DNA of 64,000 nt from Anaerolineales bacterium (GTDB lineage: Bacteria > Chloroflexota > Anaerolineae > 4572-78 > J111), in assembly GCA_015075405.1 (NCBI GenBank), contig JABTUK010000005.1:1061747-1125746 (forward strand), in the 5' to 3' direction. The position numbers were made by a program, and so were the translations under genes. The notes beneath the pieces were generated by a model. That model was not told where the DNA came from, did no database searches, and was given only the letters and a program-made list of their open reading frames with translations. Below, piece after piece: positions 14,900-23,288 of this stretch (within the stretch, counting starts at the first letter, position 1; each line of letters begins with the position of its first letter).

Positions 14900-17800
14900 T
14901 TAGTTTGTCAACGGCAGTGTAAAACAAAACGTACTCCCCTGTCCGGCTTCGCTTTCGGCCCAGATGCGCCCGCCGTGGGCTTTGATGATACGTTGGGCGA
15001 TGTGCAGCCCCAGGCCGCTGCCTCTGGCCGAGCGCTCGCTTTTATCTTCGACCTGGTAAAAACGGGAAAAGATGCGGTCCAGGGCTTCAGTGGGGATGCC
15101 GATGCCGTTATCTTTAACCTCAACCCGCAGCTCGCTGTCGTTGGCCGAGGCGGTCACAATGACCTCGCCATCGGCTTTACTAAATTTGATGGCATTGCCA
15201 ATCAAATTGGTCAAGACTTGTTCCAGCCGTTGGGTATCGCCCATAACGGTGGGCAGCAATGCGGGTAGTTTGGGGATTAATTTGACTTTTTGTTGGTGAG
15301 CAAAGCCCTGGAGTTTGAGAGTGGTCTGATGAATAATGTCGAGCATCGCTACGGGCCGGCGCTCCAATTCCAATTTGCCCTCATCAAATTTGGATAGGTC
15401 GAGCAGATTATTCACCATCTCGCCCAGTTGGACTGCCTGAGTACGGATAATGTTCAGAAATTCCTGGCGAGTGGCCGGCTCCAGGGTTTCATCTTCCAGC
15501 ATAAGCTGCACAAAACCCTGGATTGAAAACAGCGGGGTACGCAGTTCGTGCGAGATGGTAGACATGAAGTCATCCTTAAGCTGTTCCAGTTCGCGTTCAC
15601 GGGTAATATCGTGAACCACACGGACTTCGCCGATAGGCGTGCCGGCGTCGTCTATCACCGTTGTGGAAAAAATTTGTAAGGTACGCGGGCGCGGCGTTTC
15701 AATGGTAATTTCTTTGGATAAAACTCCGGTGCGGGCGCGGTGGGTGGTGGTGGAGGTAATTTCAGCCAGGCGCGGCGGCAGGTCGGGTGAATGAACTTTT
15801 TGGCCCACAATCTGGCCGGGATGCATGCCCAGCATCATGGCCAGGGCCGGGTTGCAGGTGACGATATGGCCCTGGTCGTCAATGAGCAGCAGTCCATCGG
15901 CCATATACTGAATAATGGCCTGGGTTTGCTGCTGCTGTTTGGAGACATTGGCAAAGAGGCGGGCATTTTCGATGGCAATGCCGGCCTGGGCAGCGATGAT
16001 GGTTAGCAGGCGTTCCTGGGTTGGCCCAAAAGCGTTGGGGTGGGAGTCATCCACGTTAATCGCGCCGATGACCTCGCCGTGCGCCAGCACCGGGGCTACC
16101 AGCAGCGAGCGCACCTCTTCGTCAAAAAAAATAAATCCCGGCTCCTGATTGGTATCCGGCAGATAAATGGTTCTGGCTTCGGCTACCGCTCGCCCGGCCG
16201 CGCCTTCGCCGATGCGTAGTTTGGCGGCTTTGCGCCACTGAGGTTTTAACCCGGAGGCAGCTTTGATTTCCAGGTTCTGACTATGTGGGTCGAGTAAAAA
16301 AATACAACAGCCGCGACAGCCGAGGGCGTGCCGCAGCGAGTCGACAAGGGTATCCAACACAGGTTGCAGCTCAAGATTGCTGGCAACTTGCTGGGCCAGG
16401 ATATACAGGGTTGCCACTTCGCTGAGGCGCTGGCGGGTTTCATCAAACAGTCTGGCTCGTTCCAGGGCCAGCGTAGTTTGGGCGCTCAGGATTCGGCAAA
16501 GCTGGATATCGTCAGCCGAAAAGGTGCGGTTAGGGTTCTTATCGTAAATTTCCAGCAGCCCGGTGATTCGTTTTTCGGTTTCCAGCGGCACCGCCAGCAC
16601 CACCCCCCAGGCGTTTTTGTGGTCCGAGCCGGTGTGCGAAAATTGCCAGACTGTCTCTCTGTTGGGTTTGCCCGCATCAGCCCGGCTGATAATGGGGCGG
16701 TTGGCTTTGAGTAACTGCTGGCTGAGGGGGTCTTTGGAAAAGTGGATAGGTGTATCTACTTTGCGCCAGGTGTGGGCCGGATTGCCCGGATAGCGGAGCA
16801 CATATTCGGCCAGGGCCGTGGTGGTCAACGCTTTTTCATCAACCTGGCAAATAACGCAAGCGCCCGCATCCAAAGCTTCTGTAATTTTCTGGGTCATCAG
16901 CTTGAGCACGTTATCGCTGTCCAGGCTGGTGCCCAGCGCCGTATTGCTTTCATAAATAAAGGTTTGCTCGCGCAGGCGGCGCTGCAGGGCCGTTTGCAGC
17001 CGGGCGTTTTCGATGGCAACCGCAACGTGGTCGGCCAGAGCCGTCAAAACTTGGTGGTCCACTTCGGTGAAGCTTTCGGGTTGGCTGCTTTCAATCGCCA
17101 AAACGCCGACCAGGTTGTTACCCACCAGCAGCGGCGCGGCCAGTTGGGCCTGAGTTTGGGGCAGGGAGGGATGAGATTTAAGCTGCGGGTGTTGCGCCAG
17201 ATCGTTGACCAGAGCGGTCTGACCTGTCGCGGCCACGCGGCCAACCAGGCTCTCCTGGTCAAGAGCAAAGGTGATCGGGCCGGCCGGGTCGAAAGGTTGG
17301 TTTTTCCAGGCCCCATGTTGCAGTTCTAGTCTTTGCTTGCCGGCGTTCAGGATAAAAAGATTGACGTATTCGTAATTGAAATTCTGCTGGATCAGGCTCA
17401 CTACCTCGTTCAAAAGGTCGTGCGGTTTGGCCCGGTCCACAATTTTTTTGTTTAGATCGGTTACGGTTTGCAAATAGAGCGCCCGCCGGCTTAAAATGGC
17501 GGTATCGGGCCGATTATCCCGGGTCAGCGAAAAGCTGGCGCTGGCCGCTTTAAGAATACGGTTTTGCATTTTGGTCAGGCTTTGCCAGGCAACGGCGTCC
17601 AGCCGGCTTGCTTCAGCCTGGGCGGCTTGAAAGGTTACTCCAAATAAATGGGTCAGGATCAGCCAGCCGTGTTGTAATTCGGCGCTGGTTTTGGGTGGGG
17701 CAATCAATTGGTTGAGGTAACGGGGAATCTTCCAGGGAGTCACCGCGGCGGCGTGCAACAAAGCCAGCCAATCTCCCAACTCAGGGGCCACTCCCGGCGA

Positions 17801-17926
17801 GGGTAACTCGGCCAGAAAATGGCCCCAACGTGCCTTGAGGCCCGGCACAATCACCGCCAGCCAGGCTTTCAGATGGGTTTCGTCAACTACGTCTGTCGGA
17901 TTTTCTTTTAGTTCTTTTGTTGTCAT
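14900..17926 (-). CDS. Multi-GAF/PAS sensor histidine kinase
   Basis: A 1008-residue soluble kinase with no membrane segment. The N-terminal 165 residues are helical and unrecognised. Three GAF domains follow at about 180-325, 340-500 and 515-660 (each ending in ALADHVAVAIENARL-like helices), then a PAS domain at about 670-780 (YMADGLLLIDDQGHIVTCNP), HisKA with the phospho-accepting His in MSTISHELRTPLFSIQG, and a HATPase with N box LIGNAIKFS, G1 DNGIGIP and G2 GSGLGLHIA. It is complete as a kinase, but no response regulator is adjacent. The ATG at 17926 is preferred over an in-frame upstream TTG. It is divergent from the lipoprotein gene. Confidence 0.92.
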   Translation of the reverse strand: MTTKELKENPTDVVDETHLKAWLAVIVPGLKARWGHFLAELPSPGVAPELGDWLALLHAAAVTPWKIPRYLNQLIAPPKTSAELQHGWLILTHLFGVTFQAAQAEASRLDAVAWQSLTKMQNRILKAASASFSLTRDNRPDTAILSRRALYLQTVTDLNKKIVDRAKPHDLLNEVVSLIQQNFNYEYVNLFILNAGKQRLELQHGAWKNQPFDPAGPITFALDQESLVGRVAATGQTALVNDLAQHPQLKSHPSLPQTQAQLAAPLLVGNNLVGVLAIESSQPESFTEVDHQVLTALADHVAVAIENARLQTALQRRLREQTFIYESNTALGTSLDSDNVLKLMTQKITEALDAGACVICQVDEKALTTTALAEYVLRYPGNPAHTWRKVDTPIHFSKDPLSQQLLKANRPIISRADAGKPNRETVWQFSHTGSDHKNAWGVVLAVPLETEKRITGLLEIYDKNPNRTFSADDIQLCRILSAQTTLALERARLFDETRQRLSEVATLYILAQQVASNLELQPVLDTLVDSLRHALGCRGCCIFLLDPHSQNLEIKAASGLKPQWRKAAKLRIGEGAAGRAVAEARTIYLPDTNQEPGFIFFDEEVRSLLVAPVLAHGEVIGAINVDDSHPNAFGPTQERLLTIIAAQAGIAIENARLFANVSKQQQQTQAIIQYMADGLLLIDDQGHIVTCNPALAMMLGMHPGQIVGQKVHSPDLPPRLAEITSTTTHRARTGVLSKEITIETPRPRTLQIFSTTVIDDAGTPIGEVRVVHDITRERELEQLKDDFMSTISHELRTPLFSIQGFVQLMLEDETLEPATRQEFLNIIRTQAVQLGEMVNNLLDLSKFDEGKLELERRPVAMLDIIHQTTLKLQGFAHQQKVKLIPKLPALLPTVMGDTQRLEQVLTNLIGNAIKFSKADGEVIVTASANDSELRVEVKDNGIGIPTEALDRIFSRFYQVEDKSERSARGSGLGLHIAQRIIKAHGGRIWAESEAGQGSTFCFTLPLTN

Positions 17927-18036
17927 AGATGAAGGGCGGAGGAGCGCCAAACTTTCTAGCCGAAGTTTTTTAGTAGAGGAATTTTACCATAACGCCCCTA
18001 ATTACACAATGCCAATTTTTGGCGTGTACAACCTAC

Positions 18037-18079
18037 TTCGTCCCCACTTTGGACGAACCGGCCCAACTTGTGCTATAAT
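18037..18079 (+). promoter_or_regulatory. Promoter with dyad operator for the lipoprotein operon
   Basis: TTGGAC (18049-18054) and TATAAT (18074-18079) with a 19-base spacer precede the lipoprotein start by 35 bases. A perfect 7-base dyad TTCGTCC/GGACGAA (18037-18057) overlaps the -35 hexamer and could be a regulator site. Inferred from sequence only. Confidence 0.5.
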
Positions 18080-18114
18080 CAGCCGAATTTAGAAAGTGAA
18101 AGGTTTTTGTTTCA

Positions 18115-18780
18115 ATGAGAAGGTTGTTTATTCTGGTGTTGGGTGCTCTCATAGCCCTGACACCCATCCTGGCTTGCGGCCCTATCGGAGCCAGCCGCGT
18201 TACTCCAACGCCAACTAAAACGCCCAGGCGCATAATAGTTTTGGCCCAGACTCCTATTCCAACTATGACGCCGACCCCGGTTGTGACGGATACCCCCACT
18301 CCTGTGCCCACCGACACCCCCACTCCTGTGCCCACCGACACCCCCACTCCTGTGCCCACCGACACCCCCACCTTCGTGCCGCCCCCCAACACGCCGCCGC
18401 CCCCCCCACCCCCCACCGATACCCCCATTCCGCCGCCGCCCGACACTCCGGCCCCACCGCCACCCACCCAGCCGCCGGCCAGTCAAACGGTCGTCACCAT
18501 TGAGCTACCCAAAGGGGATAAGTTTCACGCTGATGACGAAGTGGAAATTGTCTTTGTCGTGAGAGATCCCGGTGGGGTCAGAGAGTTTACCTGGGGCATC
18601 TTTACTCAAAATCTAACCTCCCTTAAAGGGGGCCGTTACGAATGCCATGGCGCAACAGAATGTCGCCTGAAAATTAAAGAAAATGTTCCCCCTGTTAAGG
18701 GAACTTATATTGTGGGCGCTGACGCTATTGGTTCTGACGGAAAAACTGTCCGAGGGACTGGGGCGATTTATGTAAATTAA
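18115..18780 (+). CDS. Pro/Thr-rich secreted lipoprotein
   Basis: A 221-residue protein with a lipoprotein signal: MRR, hydrophobic core LFILVLGALIALT and lipobox ILAC (Cys at residue 21). A Thr/Pro-rich spacer (about residues 30-122, units such as TPTPVPTD repeated several times) leads to a compact C-terminal domain of about 95 residues with two cysteines (YECHGATECRLKI) that may pair. The C-terminal fold resembles immunoglobulin-like or carbohydrate-binding beta modules, but no family is recognised. The stop codon abuts the acyltransferase start. The spacer DNA is a set of near-identical 21-base units and so prone to length change. Confidence 0.75.
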   Translation: MRRLFILVLGALIALTPILACGPIGASRVTPTPTKTPRRIIVLAQTPIPTMTPTPVVTDTPTPVPTDTPTPVPTDTPTPVPTDTPTFVPPPNTPPPPPPPTDTPIPPPPDTPAPPPPTQPPASQTVVTIELPKGDKFHADDEVEIVFVVRDPGGVREFTWGIFTQNLTSLKGGRYECHGATECRLKIKENVPPVKGTYIVGADAIGSDGKTVRGTGAIYVN

Positions 18781-19668
18781 ATGAATCTAAGCTATCTGCT
18801 TTATCGGCTGGGTGGAGCTATCGTGCCCAAAATACCCGCTGCTTTGGGGTATGGGCTGTGTGACTGGCTGGGCGGCCTGCTTTATCAGCTTTATAAGCCA
18901 GGCCGAGCCAACATTCAGGCTAATTTACGGCGCGTTTTGGGAGGGCAGGCCAGCCAGGCCGAGATTGATCGCCGGACCAGGGCCACGTTCAAGTATATTC
19001 TCTACAACTATTTTGACCTGTTCCGGCTGCCGGCGTTAGACCCATCGGCTGTTGCCCAATTGGTCAGCGTGATAGGCTGGGAGCATGTTGAAGCAGCCCT
19101 GGCCCAGGAACGCGGCCTGGTAATGGTCTCCGCCCACCTGGGCAATATTGAAGTCGTTCTTTACGCTATCTTATTGCGCGGCCTGGCGATTACTATTCCG
19201 GTGGAGCGGCTGGAGCCGCCCGAACTGTTCGACTATATTTGCCGGCTGCGGATGAGTCATGGCTTAAAGCTGATCCCCATTGACGGTTCACTGTTGGATT
19301 TAGTGCGGACTTTGAAAAAGGGAGGGGTCGCCGGCCTGGCCGGGGATCGAGATATTACCCGGACCGGCCAGAAAGTGAACTTTTTCGGGCAGCCAGCCCA
19401 CCTGCCCGATGGTCATGTGCGCCTGGCCCTTAAAACAGGCGCGCCGTTGGTGGTCGGCTTTGGCCGCCGTAATCCCGACCACACTTACCAGGCTTACTTT
19501 CTGCCGGCTTTCTATCCCCCCCCGCGGGCTTCCGAAGCCGAGCGAATTGCGGCCGGCATGCGCTTTATTGTGGCTGAAATGGAAAAAGCCATAGCCCAGA
19601 ACCCGGAGCAGTGGACGGTAACGGTGCCCATTTGGGCCGATACACCAGATGAGCCGCATGCTTCATAA
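18781..19668 (+). CDS. LpxL/PatA-type lipid acyltransferase
   Basis: A 295-residue acyltransferase of the LpxL/HtrB superfamily, membrane-associated, transferring an acyl chain to a glycolipid. Seen: N-terminal LYRLGGAIVPKIPAALGYGL, NIQANLRRVLG, the catalytic block VMVSAHLGNIEVVLY (His and Glu of the H-x4-D/E motif, about residue 118), VIPVER-type second block (TIPVERLEPPELF) and GVAGLAGDRDITRTGQ. The ATG directly follows the lipoprotein stop with no gap, so coupling is likely. With the PimA-like and CDP-alcohol transferase genes it reproduces the trio that makes phosphatidylinositol mannosides in Actinobacteria, which suggests a PatA-like role, not lipid A. Confidence 0.85.
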   Translation: MNLSYLLYRLGGAIVPKIPAALGYGLCDWLGGLLYQLYKPGRANIQANLRRVLGGQASQAEIDRRTRATFKYILYNYFDLFRLPALDPSAVAQLVSVIGWEHVEAALAQERGLVMVSAHLGNIEVVLYAILLRGLAITIPVERLEPPELFDYICRLRMSHGLKLIPIDGSLLDLVRTLKKGGVAGLAGDRDITRTGQKVNFFGQPAHLPDGHVRLALKTGAPLVVGFGRRNPDHTYQAYFLPAFYPPPRASEAERIAAGMRFIVAEMEKAIAQNPEQWTVTVPIWADTPDEPHAS

Positions 19669-19690
19669 TGATCTGAGTTCAGAATTGCTC

Positions 19691-19799
19691 GAAAATCACC
19701 CTTCGATATGGCCTTCGGCCTACTCAGGATGATTTTCGGCTTATAAACGCATCCTGAGTGGCACTGAGCGCAGCGAAGAGCGTATCGAAGGATGTGTTT
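19691..19799. repeat. Pair of dispersed stem-loops
   Basis: GAAAATCACCCTTCGA...CTCAGGATGATTTTC (19691-19738) and AAACGCATCCTGAGTGG...GTATCGAAGGATGTGTTT (19745-19799) form two adjacent hairpins carrying TTCGATA/ATCCTGAGT motifs. They fill the gap between the acyltransferase and glycosyltransferase genes, with TACTGACTACTGTTTACTG units just before the next start. Confidence 0.55.
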
Positions 19800-19886
19800 A
19801 TAAAAACTCCGAATTTAGGTTAATGATAACTTTGGGGATAGCCTTAATCTGATTACTGACTACTGTTTACTGGCTACTGACTTCTG

Positions 19887-21092
19887 ATGAAAATTGCGCT
19901 GATCTCTCCCTACGACTTCCCCTATCCCGGCGGTGTGACCGAACACATTATCGCTTTAGCCAGAGAAGCCCGGCGGCGTGGGCACGAAGTTCATATCCTG
20001 GCGGCCTGCTCCGGTGATCGGGGCGAGATTTTTCCGCAGACCAGGCCCGTAACCCGCCGGGTCATGTCCATTCCCATTGCCGGGGCTGTAGCCAGAGTGG
20101 GCCTATCACCCACCAGTTATGCCCGCATCAAGCGTATCCTACAACGCGAAGCTTTTGACGTTATCCATTTGCACGAGCCGCTCACGCCCAGTATCACCTG
20201 GTGGACGTTGTGGCACGCTTCACGCATGAGCCAGGCGGTTACCATCGGCACGTTTCATGCCTATCACGAGCGCCCTAATTGGCTTTATGCGCGGGGGCGG
20301 CCTATTTTTGGTCAACTGTTCAGCCGTCTCGACGGCCTCATTGCCGTTTCGGAAGCGGCGCGGGAATTTGCCTATCGTATGTTTCCCGGCAATTATCAGA
20401 TTATTCCAAACGGGGTTGACCTTCACCGCTTTGGCCGGACCGATCGGATTGAGAAGAAAGACCCGCACCGCCCGCTGACCATTTTGTTTGTGGGCCGGCT
20501 GGACAAACGAAAAGGCTTCCCCATCTTGCTGGAAGCCTTTCTCGCCCTCAAGCCGCTTTACCCGCAGGCGCAGCTGCAAGTGGTTGGTCCTTTTAGCCCT
20601 AAAGAGGGTGAATATTACCAAAAAATTGCTCGGGCCAGACACGTAACGGGCCTTGACCTGGTGGGTTATGTCTCTCCAGAAAGACTCCCTGCTTTTTATC
20701 AGCAGGCCGATATTTTTTGCGCCCCCTCCATTGGCTTTGAGAGTTTCGGGATAGTTTTATTGGAGGCGATGGCGGCAGGACTACCCATTGTGGCTTCGAA
20801 TATTGCCGGATACCGCACGGTATTGACGGACGGACGGGAGGGCCGGTTAACCCCGCCGGGAGACCCGCAGGCGCTGGCCCGGATGCTGGCCCGGCTGATC
20901 GAGCAGCCCGGGCTGCGCCAAACGATGGGGCGGCAGGGCCGGCTAACCGCCAGCCGCTACAGTTGGGAGCAGATTGGGAACGAAATTTTGGAAGCTTATC
21001 GGGAAACGATTGAGCTTAAAGCGAGGCAGCGCCACAAAAGCGCAAGCCAGGTGGAGTCGAACCTGGGTTCACCTTGTATCACTTCTGGCTGA
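19887..21092 (+). CDS. PimA-like glycosyltransferase family 4
   Basis: A 401-residue GT-B glycosyltransferase. The N-terminus KIALISPYDFPYPGGVTEHI matches phosphatidylinositol alpha-mannosyltransferase (PimA) and related enzymes. Further motifs: FHAYHERPNWLYA, IIPNGVDLHRFG, ILFVGRLDKRKGFPILLEAF and the donor-site block CAPSIGFESFGIVLLEAMAAG with the EX7E glutamates. The likely role is glycosylation of a phosphatidylinositol-type lipid at the cytoplasmic face, inferred from the neighbours. The CDP-alcohol transferase gene starts 11 bases after its stop. The last 30 residues are charged and not family-like. Confidence 0.85.
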   Translation: MKIALISPYDFPYPGGVTEHIIALAREARRRGHEVHILAACSGDRGEIFPQTRPVTRRVMSIPIAGAVARVGLSPTSYARIKRILQREAFDVIHLHEPLTPSITWWTLWHASRMSQAVTIGTFHAYHERPNWLYARGRPIFGQLFSRLDGLIAVSEAAREFAYRMFPGNYQIIPNGVDLHRFGRTDRIEKKDPHRPLTILFVGRLDKRKGFPILLEAFLALKPLYPQAQLQVVGPFSPKEGEYYQKIARARHVTGLDLVGYVSPERLPAFYQQADIFCAPSIGFESFGIVLLEAMAAGLPIVASNIAGYRTVLTDGREGRLTPPGDPQALARMLARLIEQPGLRQTMGRQGRLTASRYSWEQIGNEILEAYRETIELKARQRHKSASQVESNLGSPCITSG

Positions 21093-21103
21093 AAGAGGAA
21101 ATT

Positions 21104-21694
21104 ATGTTTACTGATGTGGCGCGTAAATATTTGCGCTTTTTGTATGAACCACCGGCCCGCCTTTTTAGCGCCTGGGGAGTGTCCCCAAATGTGGTCACCA
21201 TCGTTGGTTTTTTGCTGATGGTGGGCATCGCTATCGTGTTGGCCCAGGGCTATTTGTTTCTGGGTGGATTGCTCATCATTATTGCGGCCATCTTTGATGC
21301 GGTAGATGGTTCGCTGGCCCGGATGATGGGCCAAACCAGTCGTTTTGGCGCTTTTCTGGATTCAACCCTGGATCGCTACTCCGAAGCGATGATTTTTTTT
21401 GGCTTATTCATTCACCTAAGTACGCAAAATCAACCAGCCAGCCTCATTTTGATTTATGCGACAGTGGTTGGCTCACTCATGGTTAGCTATGCCCGCGCGC
21501 GGGCCGAAGGGATTGGCGTTCCGCTCAAAGACGGCCTGTTTACCCGCTTTGAGCGGGTTTTTTTGCTGGTCGTCGGCCTGTTGTTTAATCAACTGACCCT
21601 TGTTTTGTGGATTCTGGCTATTTTTTCCAATCTCACCGCTCTGCAGCGGATGTACCTGGTGTGGCGCATGACCGACGGCCAAAAAGGCGGTTAA
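21104..21694 (+). CDS. CDP-alcohol phosphatidyltransferase (PgsA/PIS type)
   Basis: A 196-residue polytopic membrane enzyme that transfers a phosphatidyl group from CDP-diacylglycerol to an alcohol. The full catalytic motif D-x2-DG-x2-AR-x8-G-x3-D-x3-D is present in DAVDGSLARMMGQTSRFGAF followed by LDSTLD (about residues 64-90). About five hydrophobic spans surround it. The start ATG at 21104 has AGAGG six bases upstream. The alcohol cannot be read from the sequence; phosphatidylinositol-phosphate synthesis is favoured by the adjacent PimA-like and acyltransferase genes, phosphatidylglycerophosphate being the alternative. Confidence 0.9.
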   Translation: MFTDVARKYLRFLYEPPARLFSAWGVSPNVVTIVGFLLMVGIAIVLAQGYLFLGGLLIIIAAIFDAVDGSLARMMGQTSRFGAFLDSTLDRYSEAMIFFGLFIHLSTQNQPASLILIYATVVGSLMVSYARARAEGIGVPLKDGLFTRFERVFLLVVGLLFNQLTLVLWILAIFSNLTALQRMYLVWRMTDGQKGG

Positions 21695-21700
21695 CCGATT

Positions 21701-23050
21701 TTGTCCAAAGGCAAAAATCTAAAATCTGAAATTGATTGGGCGGCTGTAGGGGCGGAGACGGCTGAATTATTGAGTCGCTACCTCCAATTTGATACCACCA
21801 ACCCGCCCGGCAACGAAGCCGCCGCCGTCCAATTTTTAGCCGACATCCTCCGCCAGCATGATTTTACCCCGCACATTCTGGAGTCAGCGCCGGGACGGGC
21901 CAATCTGGTGGTCCGTTTGCCCGCCTCAGCCGGCCCTCCCTCCCTCCCCTGCCTGTTATATGCCCACGCCGATGTGGTTCCGGCCAATCCTGCCGAGTGG
22001 TCTAGCCCGCCCTTTAGCGGCCAAATCAAGGACGATTTTGTCTGGGGACGGGGCGCGCTGGATGATAAAGGCTTGGGGATTATTTTTTTGCAAGTCTTGA
22101 TTCTGCTCAAAAATTATGGCCTGCCGCTGAAACGAGATATTATTTTATTGATCGCCGCCGATGAGGAAACCTGCGGGCGGTACGGCGTCGCCTGGCTGTT
22201 GGAACACCACCCGGAGTTGATTCGGGCTGAGTATGTGTGGGATGAGGGCGGCATGGGGCTGCGCCCGGCAAATGCCGCTCACTATATTTACAGCATTGCC
22301 GTAGCTGAAAAAGGCGCTTTGACCGTGCGTTTGACCGCCCGCGGTGCGCCCGGCCACGCTTCGATTCCCCATCCCAACAATGCCTCCGACCAACTGGTAC
22401 GGGCCTTGGCTCGCCTGGCTGAGTGGCGACGGCCTATTCGGTTAACGCCGCCGGTCATCGAAATGCTGAAGAGGTTGGCCCCTGGCTACGCCTTTCCGCG
22501 CTCGTTGCTGTTTGCCCACGCCGGCAACAGGTTGACCTGGCCGCTACTCTTCCCTCTCCTCGATAAAGATGCTCTCTTTAGCCCGCTTATTCGCAACACG
22601 GTCAGCCTGACCATGCTTCGCAGCGGCCAAAAGAGTAACATCATTCCCGCCGAAGCGGAGGCCAAGCTGGACATTCGCCTGCTGCCCGGCGAAGACCCGG
22701 CCTCCATTTTGGGTGATTTGCGGGCCGTTATCAAGGATATTCGGGTATCAGTCGAGGCCGAAGATATGCCGGTGGCCCACCCTGCCAGCGATTCGGCGGC
22801 TGACTTCTTTCTGGCTCTGGCCGACACCCTCAAAGCGGTTGGCCCGCCTGGGGTGGTTACCCCTTATCTCACTCCCGGCGCCACCGATTCGCGCTTTTTT
22901 CGGCGGGCGGGGATGAAAGCCTACGGCTTTATGCCGATGCTGCTCGACGCTCAAGAGTTAAGCCGTATTCACGGCATTGACGAGCGTATCTCTGTTGCTA
23001 ATTTGCGCTTTGGAACCCAGGTAGTTTTTGAAACCCTGCGCAAGTTGTGA
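21701..23050 (+). CDS. M20 family metallopeptidase
   Basis: A 449-residue dizinc peptidase/deacylase of the M20/ArgE/DapE superfamily. Seen: YLQFDTTNPPGNE at the start, first metal ligands in YAHADVVPANPAEW, WGRGALDDKG (bridging Asp), catalytic Glu in IAADEETCGRYG, a dimerisation domain with GAPGHASIPHPNNA, and a late metal His region SRIHGIDERISV. The start appears to be TTG at 21701, six bases after the previous stop; no ATG in frame precedes the first conserved motif. It is probably the last gene of the lipid operon by position, but its substrate need not be related. Confidence 0.88.
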   Translation: MSKGKNLKSEIDWAAVGAETAELLSRYLQFDTTNPPGNEAAAVQFLADILRQHDFTPHILESAPGRANLVVRLPASAGPPSLPCLLYAHADVVPANPAEWSSPPFSGQIKDDFVWGRGALDDKGLGIIFLQVLILLKNYGLPLKRDIILLIAADEETCGRYGVAWLLEHHPELIRAEYVWDEGGMGLRPANAAHYIYSIAVAEKGALTVRLTARGAPGHASIPHPNNASDQLVRALARLAEWRRPIRLTPPVIEMLKRLAPGYAFPRSLLFAHAGNRLTWPLLFPLLDKDALFSPLIRNTVSLTMLRSGQKSNIIPAEAEAKLDIRLLPGEDPASILGDLRAVIKDIRVSVEAEDMPVAHPASDSAADFFLALADTLKAVGPPGVVTPYLTPGATDSRFFRRAGMKAYGFMPMLLDAQELSRIHGIDERISVANLRFGTQVVFETLRKL

Positions 23051-23288
23051 GTAGAGGTTGATTGCCTGCGGTCAGATTCACGCGGAATTAAATTTGTGGT
23101 AAAATAGAACTGTTGATAGCCGTAAATGGGTCTGGGAGGATCTGGAGGCACAGGACTGGCTATTCTGTGGGTGCTTGAACTCAATATCATGCTGACTCTT
23201 TAAATCTGGAGCAATATTAAAATTGCTGTAGATTAGAAGTTTAACGTCAAGAAATTGGGTTTGCTTATTTCCCCAGAAGGAGTCAACG

